Assembly (NCBI GenBank): GCA_027858835.1
Contig: JAQIBY010000012.1
Span: forward strand, 1 to 53,665
Length of the DNA: 53,665 nt
Source of the DNA: Bacteroidales bacterium
GTDB lineage: Bacteria > Bacteroidota > Bacteroidia > Bacteroidales > ML635J-15
Direction: 5' to 3'
The translations under genes were made by a program, and so were the position numbers. This document shows positions 10,727 to 21,700 of this stretch, piece after piece; position 1 is the first letter of the stretch, and each line of letters starts with the position of its first letter. The notes under the pieces were generated by a model. The model saw nothing but the letters and a program-made list of their open reading frames with translations, searched no databases and had not been told where the DNA came from.

Positions 10727-12502
10727 TTATTTCAATTTTTGAAATAAAATGCTTTGAGTTTTCATGTCAGATTGTATTTTTAACACATATACTCCGGCAT
10801 CAAATTCAGCAATATTTATGCTTGCATTATGTTTAATTGTTTGTTCAAACAAACATTTTCCATCTAAACTAATCACTCTGATTTCAGCATAATGAATATC
10901 GTTTGCAAGTTGAACGTTCAGTAGGTTTTGTACCGGATTTGGAAATATTTTTGCAATCGTAGCCTCATCTTTTGATTTTATTTGTGTCCAAACCGAACTT
11001 GTTACAGCAAGCTTATACATGCTTTGCCAAGAATCCGGGCTTGCAGTTCCCTGAACACAAATATAAATGCTGTCGGTATTGTACTCAGGCAAGACAATAT
11101 GTATGCTGTCTGGAATATTTTCTGTTGCATATTGCAAAATAAGATTTTGAAATTTATCATAAATATAGATGCTGTCAACAAGCTGATTGTCTTCTAAATA
11201 AACATTAATAGCATCTTCATTACTGGCAGGAATCAGATACATATCCTTGTCTATCGTATCATAATTTTGTTGAAACGTAATATGCCCGAAAACGGTATCT
11301 CCGGGATAAAAACGATATGCTAAATCAAATTGATGTGGTTCGTCAAGACCTCTTATTACGGTGAAATAGTCATTCCCTTCACTTGAATGAAAAACATCAG
11401 TCATGCAGGTATCTGTTATGCCGGCAGGGACAGCTTGCTCGTCAACATAAAGCCATTGGCGGTTAATATCAACTGCTCCATCACCGATAAGTCCAACATC
11501 CCAACCTATCCAAATGGATGTCAACCAGGTATATCGAATGTTTTCCGGTAGTGGCATATTCGAGTTGTCCCTTGTGCTGAAATACCCTTCGTTGATTCCT
11601 GTGATATGATCATCTTCATCTCCATCGCAATTAATATCCACATTATCGAAGGTACTATTTCCAAATATGCCGTCTTCGCTTTGAATGCAATATTCGTAGC
11701 CACCAAAAAGATAAATTCCTTGCGTGATACTATCATCGCAAAATGTGTAACTGTCATATTCCCAAAGCATGTCACGGTTTGCTTCTGATTTTCCGTTTGC
11801 TGTAGGAATATCTGATTTTGTCGGATCGGGTGAGGTATTTGACCCAAGATGCGGTGTGCCAATAGTCACAACGCGTGCCACCTTATGTCCATCAGGCGAA
11901 TATGGTTCAATCCAATTCGTATGCGTACCTTGTCCATCCGTACGTTGCAAATATTCCCGAATAGCCAGTCCTCCCATTGAATGTCCGACAAGAATCACTT
12001 TTTCAGCGCCGGTATAATCCAACACTTCAGCAATCATTTTGCTTAAAGCATATCCTTGTTTAAAAATTGCAGCTTGGTTACTTTGATCAAAATAATCGTT
12101 AAATGTCCCGGAAGTCCCACGTATTCGTTCTTCTTTAAAATTAATCGCAAAAAGATTTTGGCCCGTCCATCCATCAACAAAATCATCCATTGATTCTGCA
12201 TAGTTTCGTCGCCCAACATTGATTTCATCCTCGTCATACACAAAATCTTCCCATTTAACATCTTCGCTCATGAGAGCAGACTCCGAATTGTCGTCAGCAT
12301 TTAGCACGATATCTAACACATTAATTTCTCCGAAATCCTGTTGATCTCGCAAATAAATCATGCTTTCAGAAAATGTTTTGTCGCTTCCAATTAACCCATG
12401 AACAAAAATAATGGGATAATGATATTTAACTTGAGTGTAAGCTAATGTCTGCCAAAAGACTAAAAGGCATAATGCAATGATAACTGTTTTGCTTTGCTTC
12501 AT
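10727..12502 (-). CDS. T9SS-exported alpha/beta-hydrolase (lipase/esterase-like)
   Basis: A 591-residue protein with a signal peptide (1-24). The oxyanion strand IIFVHG (31-36) and the nucleophile elbow GHSMGG (173-178, Ser175) identify an alpha/beta-hydrolase of the lipase/PGAP1-like type, and the TIGTPHLGSN stretch after it is typical of these lipases. The third triad residues cannot be assigned with confidence by eye. The middle region is a beta-rich accessory part, and the last 80 residues (IFPNPVQNLL ... AGVYVLKI) form a type A T9SS sorting domain. The enzyme therefore probably acts outside the cell or on the surface, on lipids or esters. It lies 89 bases after the OmpA-family gene on the same strand and could be the distal gene of that operon or separately transcribed. 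Confidence 0.88.
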   Translation of the reverse strand: MKQSKTVIIALCLLVFWQTLAYTQVKYHYPIIFVHGLIGSDKTFSESMIYLRDQQDFGEINVLDIVLNADDNSESALMSEDVKWEDFVYDEDEINVGRRNYAESMDDFVDGWTGQNLFAINFKEERIRGTSGTFNDYFDQSNQAAIFKQGYALSKMIAEVLDYTGAEKVILVGHSMGGLAIREYLQRTDGQGTHTNWIEPYSPDGHKVARVVTIGTPHLGSNTSPDPTKSDIPTANGKSEANRDMLWEYDSYTFCDDSITQGIYLFGGYEYCIQSEDGIFGNSTFDNVDINCDGDEDDHITGINEGYFSTRDNSNMPLPENIRYTWLTSIWIGWDVGLIGDGAVDINRQWLYVDEQAVPAGITDTCMTDVFHSSEGNDYFTVIRGLDEPHQFDLAYRFYPGDTVFGHITFQQNYDTIDKDMYLIPASNEDAINVYLEDNQLVDSIYIYDKFQNLILQYATENIPDSIHIVLPEYNTDSIYICVQGTASPDSWQSMYKLAVTSSVWTQIKSKDEATIAKIFPNPVQNLLNVQLANDIHYAEIRVISLDGKCLFEQTIKHNASINIAEFDAGVYVLKIQSDMKTQSILFQKLK

Positions 12503-12591
12503 CTATCTATAGTATCTATCTGCACGAAAATACTAAAAATATTTTTTTTGGCAAGATATGCGAAGCGAAAGTTGCAGTCACCTATATCCGC

Positions 12592-14613
12592 TTATTTTGA
12601 CGAACTGTTAATTACCGGTTGCTTTTTACTAAAACCAGTTACTTTAAATTCAGTACGGCGGTTCATTTGATGTTCAGGTTCGGTGCATTGTACACCATCA
12701 GAACAATTATTCACGAGTTCATACTCACCATATCCTTTGGCGGTAATACGGTCTTTTGAAATGCCTTTCGAGATAATGTGTTGAACAGCAGACTCTGCAC
12801 GTCTTTGAGATAAATTTTCGTTATATGCTTTCGTCCCACGTGAATCGGTGTGCGAACCTAGCTCAATAATAATTTGCGGATTTTCAGTTAGTAAAGTGAC
12901 AATTTTATTCAACTCCACTGCCGCATCAGGACGAATATTCCATTTATTGTAATCATAATAAATGTTTTCAATAACAATTGCTTTGTCTATGACAATTCGT
13001 TCAAAAATCAAATCAACAAAGACGGTATCATTCATTGTTTTACATGTTGTGGTAATTTCATGTGCTAATGCGAAAAAATCAGGATCTGTGCCGTGCACAA
13101 TGTAAGTTTCGTTACAATTTAATTGCGTATGATAAACTGCAGGTGTTATTTCGGGAATAGCAATCATAACTTCGGAATTTTGATAATGATAATGTACATT
13201 AATTCCCGGCAAAGGTTCCAGATTGCCATCTTCAAATTTTTCGTATGTTGTGACAGCAAGCGTTAACTCGGTTGGAATCGCCGGTGGTGGGGGAGGTGAA
13301 TACACAAAACTGTAAATATCATCATTGCCTTCTCCGCCATATCGGTTTGATGCAAAATATCCCATTATCCCGGGCTCGGTGAAAACAACTGTAAAATCAT
13401 CTTTCGGTGAGTTTATCGGATATTTTAGATTTTCGGGAATCGTCCACTTGGCTTTATTTCCGGTAGATTCAAACAAATCCAAACCACCCATGCCCAGATG
13501 CCCGTCACTTGAGAAATACAGTTTTCCCTCTGAGTCGAATGATGGAAAAAGCTCTTTTCCTGCTGTATTGATTTTAGACCCTAAGTTTTGTGGGTCGCTC
13601 CACTCACCTGAGGATTGCTTTTCACTGTAATAGATGTCGGTTTCTCCGTATCCACCGGGCATATCAGAAACAAAATACAAAGTGTTTCCATCCGGAGACA
13701 ATGCGGGATGTCCTACCGAATAGTTTTCAGCATTATTGTGTTCAAATTCACGAATGTTTTCCCAATTACCGTCATTCCAATCAGCAGTGTAAATTTCAAG
13801 TCGATTTGTGTAAATATCGGCTTCCTCTTTGAACCATGCGGTAGGATCCGGATTTTGAGTTTTGTAGTTTTTCTTAACGGATTTTGTGCGTGTTAAATAA
13901 AGCTTGTTCGTTTTCTCATCAAAATATCCGGGTCCATTGTGATAATCATGATTTATTTCTGGAATAAATGAGATTGTTTCAATATTACCGGAATTGTCGC
14001 TATTTACCTTGTACAGCTTTAAAAACGGATTTCCAGTCCATTCATAGGTGGAGTTTTTTCCGGCGCTTACACTTTCCGGCATACGATCAGAGGTAATCAA
14101 AAATCCATTCTCAAATTGAATTAGTCCGAAATCCGCATTTTCTGAATTAAATTGTTTTTCATTTTTCACAATGAAATCAGGTTCAGCTTCTATCCAGTCC
14201 AAAACATTACGGCAAATTTCAATGTTTTCATCTGCCATTTCTGATTTTGCAGGCGAAATTTCCTTCAATTTTTGATATTGCAGAATTGCGTCCGAATATT
14301 TTCCTTCGGACTTGAGTAAATCAGCATAAATAATGATGTCTTCGGCTATGGTAACGTCCGAAGTAATCAGTTTGGACAACCAACTTTCAGCAGATTTTGA
14401 GTCATTTATTTTCAAGTAACAAAACGTAATGTATCGTATGTCTGTAGGATTGGGAGTATTGGTTTCAAAGTGATCTTGAAAGGTTTTAATCGCTTTGACA
14501 TATTCAAATTTTTTCATGTATTGGTCCGCTTTCGGCGAACTGCTTTGTGCGAATGTAAAGCTCGACAGCGCAAAAATAATAAACAGCGTTATTATGGTAT
14601 AGATCGTTTTCAT
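12592..14613 (-). CDS. PorE-like TPR/PD40/OmpA-family protein of the T9SS/gliding locus
   Basis: A 673-residue exported protein (signal peptide ending near FAQS). The order of parts is a helical TPR-like region (about 25-190), PD40/WD40-like blades (about 300-430: SPDGNTLYFVSD, DSEGKLYFSSD, YFASNRYGGEGNDDIY), a carboxypeptidase-regulatory-like beta domain (about 440-540), and an OmpA C-terminal peptidoglycan-binding domain (about 550-660, GSHTDSRG ... RITAKGYGE). This is the architecture of PorE, which links the T9SS PorP complex to peptidoglycan in Porphyromonas. It follows the PorP/SprF gene by 38 bases, downstream of the type B adhesin, so the three are probably co-transcribed. Many Bacteroidota carry several such PorP/OmpA pairs, so this may be a dedicated partner of the adhesin and not the core PorE. 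Confidence 0.88.
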   Translation of the reverse strand: MKTIYTIITLFIIFALSSFTFAQSSSPKADQYMKKFEYVKAIKTFQDHFETNTPNPTDIRYITFCYLKINDSKSAESWLSKLITSDVTIAEDIIIYADLLKSEGKYSDAILQYQKLKEISPAKSEMADENIEICRNVLDWIEAEPDFIVKNEKQFNSENADFGLIQFENGFLITSDRMPESVSAGKNSTYEWTGNPFLKLYKVNSDNSGNIETISFIPEINHDYHNGPGYFDEKTNKLYLTRTKSVKKNYKTQNPDPTAWFKEEADIYTNRLEIYTADWNDGNWENIREFEHNNAENYSVGHPALSPDGNTLYFVSDMPGGYGETDIYYSEKQSSGEWSDPQNLGSKINTAGKELFPSFDSEGKLYFSSDGHLGMGGLDLFESTGNKAKWTIPENLKYPINSPKDDFTVVFTEPGIMGYFASNRYGGEGNDDIYSFVYSPPPPPAIPTELTLAVTTYEKFEDGNLEPLPGINVHYHYQNSEVMIAIPEITPAVYHTQLNCNETYIVHGTDPDFFALAHEITTTCKTMNDTVFVDLIFERIVIDKAIVIENIYYDYNKWNIRPDAAVELNKIVTLLTENPQIIIELGSHTDSRGTKAYNENLSQRRAESAVQHIISKGISKDRITAKGYGEYELVNNCSDGVQCTEPEHQMNRRTEFKVTGFSKKQPVINSSSK

Positions 14614-14651
14614 AAGTTCATTTTTTTAGTGTTTTTTATTTATATATAATT

Positions 14652-15605
14652 TTAGAAAAATCTCGGGGTTTTCATACGGGTATCGACTTTTCTTGGAAAT
14701 GTATAATCAAGCATAATTTCATGTCCGGCAAATGTGCTTAATGCCGTAAGCGAATGTGTATAAGCATATCCGATAACCCATGAAGGATTTACGTTCCATT
14801 GAGTCATGAAAATTAATGCATCGCGCATTCGTAAAGAATTATCTAAACTTTGGTCAGTAAAGAGATTCGCTCCAAAACGGTATGATGCACCAATCCAAAA
14901 TGTGTTTTTAAATAAAAAATGCGTCGTAACATCAATGTTCGTCATGGCTTTAAAATCTTCACGAATTAAGATACTTGGTTTTGCTTTTACTTCGTCGCCG
15001 AGGTCAAAAACATAGCCTGTGGTGAAGTAGTAATGTCGCTCTTGTTTTGCGACAAAACCATCAGGAGATTCAATCAGACTACCAAGCATGTCGGTAACAG
15101 ATAGCCCGGCATAAAAGCGCTCCGAGTAAAGAAACAGTCCCATTTTGGGGTCGAAACGCATTGAATTTACGCGGGTTAACGGAATTGAAGGATCATCAAT
15201 CGATTCGGAGATTAATTTCCGTCCGTCAAGGCTGAAATAAGATACTCCTGCAGCTAAACCCATAGATAGTTTCAGGCTTTCGTTAATGTTTAGAATATAC
15301 GAATAGTTTGCCCAAAAAGCTTGTCGTGATTCAGCACCGATATTGTCATTTATGAGTTGCAATCCCAATCCCATGTTTGATCTCGTAGCGCCTTCAATAC
15401 TAACAGATTGTGTGTTGGGGGCGCCTTCAAGTCCCGTCCATGGAGCGGAATACAGTAAGTTAACACTTGTCCATTGTTTTGTTCCGGTATATGCCGGATT
15501 AATGGTCATTGGGTTAAAAATATACTGATTTGACATAAACGTTTGCTGTGCAAATAAACTTGCTGCCAAAAACAATAATATCAATAATGTATATGTCTTT
15601 TTCAT
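14652..15605 (-). CDS. PorP/SprF family T9SS outer-membrane protein
   Basis: A 317-residue protein from the ATG at 15605. An in-frame GTG 33 bases upstream (15638) is less likely because the signal peptide MKKTYTLLILLFLAASLFAQ begins exactly at the ATG. The mature start, QTFMSNQYIFNPMTINPAYTG, is the family hallmark (a Q..FxNPAYxG-type start), followed by beta-barrel-like alternation. SprF of Flavobacterium is needed to deliver SprB, the type B sorting-domain adhesin, to the surface. Here the gene lies directly between such an adhesin and a PorE-like protein, which supports the same role. Confidence 0.92.
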   Translation of the reverse strand: MKKTYTLLILLFLAASLFAQQTFMSNQYIFNPMTINPAYTGTKQWTSVNLLYSAPWTGLEGAPNTQSVSIEGATRSNMGLGLQLINDNIGAESRQAFWANYSYILNINESLKLSMGLAAGVSYFSLDGRKLISESIDDPSIPLTRVNSMRFDPKMGLFLYSERFYAGLSVTDMLGSLIESPDGFVAKQERHYYFTTGYVFDLGDEVKAKPSILIREDFKAMTNIDVTTHFLFKNTFWIGASYRFGANLFTDQSLDNSLRMRDALIFMTQWNVNPSWVIGYAYTHSLTALSTFAGHEIMLDYTFPRKVDTRMKTPRFF

Positions 15606-15745
15606 AATAAACGGTTTTTTGATGAAAGCAAATAGCACACAGTATATCGGGCAGGAGATCCCTGCAAATTTTTCTTTTCTTTAATATTATTGTATGCTAT
15701 TGACTTCATCTTTTTCATTTGTATTTTTTATATCTATTTAATCAA

Positions 15746-18700
15746 CTAATCAAGAATTGTTATGTAACCATTGAAGGTCTGATATTCATCACAGATTTTT
15801 ACTTTTAGCACATAGAAGTATGTTCCTTCACTTAAATTACTTCCATCCCACAAATTGTTATAGGATTTTCTGCTGTAAACCTCATTACCCCAGCGATTAA
15901 GCACAACCAGTTCGTTGTCGGGATACAGCTCCAAATTAGAAATTGCGAAGAAATCATTAATTCCATCACTATTTGGTGTAAAGACATTATTTACAGTGAG
16001 TTCTACTCCGACAACATCTGATTCAATAATGACATCATAAGTCACTTCACAATTTTTCGTGTCGGTTATGGTTACTGTATGTGTTCCGGCATTAAGATCC
16101 GTTGCGATTTCGAAATTTGAGCCATTAGCCCAGTTGTATTCAAACTCACCAGAACCTCCAACTGCCTCAATTTCTGCCGTTCCGTTCTTATTACCGTTAC
16201 AATCGGCATTCGTTGTTGAAACCACGTCAATGATTATCTCATCACTACTTTCGATTGAAATTTCAGTAATAGCAGGACATCCGTTTGCATCCTGAATATT
16301 AATTACATAATCACCGGCAGAAAGACTATCAATCAGATTTGAGTAATATGTATTTTCTCCGTTGACAGTATAAACATAAGGTGCAACACCACCTTCTGTA
16401 TTTATCTGCACTGCAGCATCACTGACTCCGTAACAACTGTTCCCTGAAATTAATTCTGCACTTGCATTAAGTGTGTTCAGGCTTTCAACCGGAACTTCAA
16501 TAATTTCAGAAACACAATTGTTTTCATCAGTTACCATAAGCATTAAGCTTGTGTTGTTAACCAAATTATCAAAACGATTTGATTGAGTCCAGGTTTGTCC
16601 GGCATCAATTGAGTATTGATAGTTTCCGTTTCCACCACTTGCTGTCAGCTCAACTCCAACAATTCCTGCATCACAATAAGCAGCATAGCTTAATGTTAAT
16701 GCTTCAGGAGTGCCGATTGTCAGATTTGCAGTCTCAAAACAGCCATTCTCATCGGTAACACTTACAAGATAATCTCCGGCACTTAGATTTTCAAAAATAT
16801 ATGGTGTTGTTGACACAGAGTAATCTAATCCACTTGTCTCATTTGTGAGTTCAACAACATAATCTCCGGTACCACCGCTAACAAATACTTCAATCGTTCC
16901 GTTATCTGCTCCATAGCAAGTGACAGCATCTGTTGCATCAAAACTAACTGACAATGCTTCAGGATTTTCGATGATTATATCTGTTAAGGTAATTGAACAC
17001 ATGTTTTCATCTTCAATCAGGACAGTATATGTTCCAGTTGATAAGCCTGTGAAACTGTTTGATGATTGTGGTGTAGCACCATTCAGAGAATATGTAACAT
17101 CTCCAAATGCACCTTCCATGGAAACTGTTATTTCTCCATCGCTGGCATCAGTACAAGTCACTTGTGAAGATGCTTCTACAGTGGCTTCAATCTGCGATAC
17201 AAAAACATTTTGTTCGCAAGTTGAAATATTTCCATTAACATCAGTAACTGTCCATAATATTGTTGTCGTTCCTACGGGGAATACTTCCGGTGCATTATTA
17301 GTTATTTCAGCAATTCCACAATTATCAGACACCTCAGGTTCAACAAGTGTTATTTCGCTTGAACAAGCATTAATGTCTTCTTGACAAGTAATTGTTGGAA
17401 GTTCACCATCTGTTACCGTGACAATTTGCTCACAAGTTTCAATGTTTCCACTGCCGTCAGTAACTGTCCATGTGACTATTGTATTTCCGATTGGGAAAGT
17501 TGTTGGCGCATCGTTTGTTACAGAAGCAACCGTACAATTGTCATCAACAGTCGGAGTTCCGAGTACAACACTACTTGCTGTACATTCGTCAGCGTCAGTA
17601 TTCACTGCAACCGGAGCAGGACAAGTAATTGTTGGAAGTTGATTGTCAATAACAGTAACCAGTTGCTCACAGGTTGCAAAATTGCCTGAGTAATCAGTAA
17701 CAGTCCAGGTAATTGTTGTGATTCCGAGTGGATATGGGTCAGATAATCCCAGCATATCGCTACGGACACCCACAACACTTGCGACACCACAATTATCATT
17801 TGTTGTTGGAGGTGTAATTGTTACTCCAGTTGCCTCACAATTATCGACATCATTGTTTACGGTGATATCAGCTGGGCAGGTTATCGTCGGATCAACAAAA
17901 TCCTGAACAACCACAATTATATTTGCGTTATCACAGTTTGTTGGATTGATTGCTTCACAAATTTGATATGATAAAGAATATGAGCCAACTGCAAGTCCTG
18001 CGGGGATATTTAAATCTCCGTTTGCAGAAATACTTGCACCAGCAATACCGCCATCATCAGTAAGTGTAATAATAACATCTGCAGGATCAGCGGGAGCTGC
18101 ATCAAGCAAGTCATTATCAAGTACATTTCCGGCAATGCCACCGATTTCACAATCTATCGGACTTGCTGTAAAGTTATCATCTACAGCAGTAATTGCGGCA
18201 GCAGTAATTGTGATAAATACCGGCGCATCAGAACAATTGGTCGGGTTCAGATTTTCACAAATTTCATAAATTAAGGTATGTGTTCCTGCCGGAGTGCCTG
18301 GCATAACATCCACTGATCCGTCGGGGTTAAGCACAAGATAACCGTTTGGTTCAGGAACTGTTTCAGACAAAGATACTTCCGCAGGGTCAACAGGATTCCC
18401 ATTGAGGAGATCATTATTAAAAACATTCAGTACATTTATTTCTCCAGTATATCCGTTAACTCCTGTTTGGTTATCCTCAACTGCAATAATTTGTGGTGGA
18501 TTGACTTTTACAGTAACCGTCGCATCATCGCAATTCAAAGGATTCAAGACTTCACAGATTTCATAGCTCAGATAATAAATTCCTGCAGGAGTTCCGGCGG
18601 GCACATCAATTGAACCATCAGGGTTCATTATAATATATCCGTTAGGTTCAGCAAGTGTCTCGGTTAATATGACTTCTGCTGGAATTACCGGACTCCCGTT

Positions 18701-21700
18701 TAATGTGTCATTGTTAAGCACATTAAGGACATTAATCATTCCATCGTATCCATTAACGCTGAAATAGGTATCGTCAATTGCTATTATTGAAGTTGCAGAA
18801 ACGCTAACTGTTACGATTGCATCATCACAATTTATGGGGTTTATTATTTCACAGATTTCGTATGTCAGTGTATAAGTTCCTTCAGGAGTTCCCGGAGCAA
18901 GATCAACGGTTCCGTCAGGATTTAAAGTAAGTGCTCCAGTCGGATCTGCAACTGTTTCTGTTAAAATCACTTCGGCAGGTATTACCGGATTGCCATTTAA
19001 TAAATCATTATCATATACATTTAATATCGCTGAGCCACCGTCATAACCATTTATCCCTGAAGCAAAATCGTCATTTGCAATAATCTGTGGGGCATTAACA
19101 CTTATTGTAACAATTGCATCATCACAATTTGTCGGATTTGTTATTTCACAAATTTCATAAGTGAGTTGGTAAGTGCCTTCAGATGTTCCAGGTGCAACGG
19201 CCACAGAGCCATCAGGATTTAATGTTAGACTTCCTGTAGGATCAGGAACGGTTTCTGTCATTGTCACATCTGCAGGATCTACAGGCATGCCATTAAGTAA
19301 ATCATTATCAAAAACATTTAAGACATTAATTTGCCCGTCATAGCCATTAACGCCACCTGCAATGTCATCATTTGCGATAATTTCAGGAGCTTCAACAGTT
19401 ATTGTTACAATTGCATCATCACAATTTGTTGGATTTGCAATTTCACAAATTTGATAAGTGAGCGTATAAGTTCCTTCTGGAGTTCCCGGAGCTAAATCAA
19501 CTGAGCCATCAGGATTCAATGTGAGATTTCCAGTTGGGTCTGCAAGCGTTTCTGTAAGCAACAAATCCGCCGGATTTACCGGTGAGCCATTAAGTAAATC
19601 ATTATCAAAAACATTTAGAATGTTAACGACACCTGTGTATCCATTAATTGGACCACCGTTATCATCATTTGCAATAATAACGTTAATAGGATTTGTCGTT
19701 TCATCATCTTCATCATTACCCGGGTCAGGATCAAACTGGTCTGAACCAATAATTGTTGCAATATTTAGATAGTCAACACCTGCACTAGGCAAATTAACTG
19801 TAGCAGTGATGTTAAGACTAGCAGTTCCAGGGAAAGGAATATTTGCAATGTTCCAGAGCCCTGTAACATTATCATAGGTGCCAGTTAATGTGTTATGAGA
19901 AACATATGTGTAACCATTAGGCAACAAATCTGCAACTAAAACATTATCAGCATCAGTAGGTCCATAATTTGTGACAGTTAAAGTAAACACAACATCATCG
20001 CCTACATAAGGGTTGCTGTTATTAACGGTTTTTACGATACCGAGATCAGCTTGCGACCGAATTGGGGTAATCACTGTTGACGTATTATTTGTAAGGTCAG
20101 GATCATTTATCCCATCTGTATTTGTAATAGTTGCTGTGTTAATTATGCTGCCACTGGCATCTTCTTCAACAACACCTCTAAAAATAATCAAACATCTTCC
20201 GCCTGCAACGATTGTTCCTTGATTTGCAGACCCTGAACCTGGCCATGGAAAATAGTTTGCCTGACATCTTGATGCATCAAAGCTTGATATACCTGCAGGC
20301 AATAAATCTGTAATTTCAGAATTAGTTACATCACTGGGACCATAGTTTGTGTAAACCAATACATAATAAATTGAATCACCGGCTGTAATTTCTAATGGGT
20401 CAATCATCAACGCATAAGGATCACTAAATAATTGAGTAGAATCAATGGGTATTATCGCCGGGTCAATTTGAATTTTAATAACTTCAAGATCTGAAACAAT
20501 TTCCAAAGGAGTAAAAATTGTTGATGTATTATTTGTTTGATCGGAGTCTGGAGTGTCAGAATCTACAACAGCTGTATTAGGAATATCCGTTGTAACACTG
20601 CTAATTACCGTCCCTCTGATTAACAATTGGAATGTTGAAAGAGGTGTCATTGTGCCAATTTCGTATTCAGTTGCCCACGGATTCCAAATTGTTCCGCCAT
20701 CAATCGAAAATTCGGGATTTTCAATAATACTAAGATCAATAATATCTTGTACATGTACGCCAAGCGCATCAAACGTATTACTGTTATTGGCAATATTAAT
20801 TGTATATTCGATTGTCTCGCCAGCTACTACAGAAACAGGGCCCGTTTTAACAATAGAAATATCGGCCTCATCATTTAAAGGAGTAAAAATTGTTTCTTCA
20901 TTATTTGTTGGGTCAGGATCCGGTACATCAGATGTAACAGAAGCTGTATTAGGAATCGGGTCAGTATTTGGCATAGGGCTCATGTCTATAACAATTCCTC
21001 TTATTCTAATAGAAGAACTTGCACCATCAGCTAATGTTCCTATGTTAATACTACCTGTCCAAGGACTTAACCAAGTGCCTCCACCATCAATAGAATATTC
21101 GACTCCAGAGATTACAGTGGGGTCAATAATATCAGTAATGATGACATTTGAAGCAGCGCTAGGACCATAATTGGTTACAGATAATTGATAAACTATTTGT
21201 CCTCCAATAACAACTGGTGAGGTTAAAGCTTGTTTTGTAATATTCAAATCTGCTGATTGCACAATCGTAGTTACTACAGTCGATTCATTATTTGTTAAAT
21301 CAGGATCAAATGTATCTGCACTATAAATTGTTGCAGTATTTGTTAATGTTCCTACTGCATTCGGATCGACATCCCCTCTAATTAGAATGTGATTAACTCC
21401 AGGATAATCAAAATCCGTCAGCATTCTTGTACCACCCCATGAAAACCATGAGTTACCAAAATTTAATGAAAACTCAGGATTCGTGATGTTGGCAGGAAGC
21501 ATGTCTGTAATTAAAGCATTAACAGAACGGTCTGGTCCAAAATTATCTACTTGTAAGAAGTAATATATCTTTGTTCCTGCTGTAATAACAGAAGGAGAAA
21601 TTTCTATAAGACTAGCAGGACTTCCAACAGGAAGATTAGAAGGATCAATATGCGATTTAACAATCGAAACATCGGATGTTTTGATTACTTCTATCGTTAC

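Noticed and set aside
16920-17384. 154-codon plus-strand frame inside the giant adhesin
   Set aside because: It is the antisense shadow of HYR and SprB repeats; similar long antisense frames recur at each repeat.
20553-21170. 205-codon plus-strand frame inside the adhesin
   Set aside because: Antisense of the DUF11 block, with low-complexity Ser/Val/Ile content explained by repeat codon use on the other strand.
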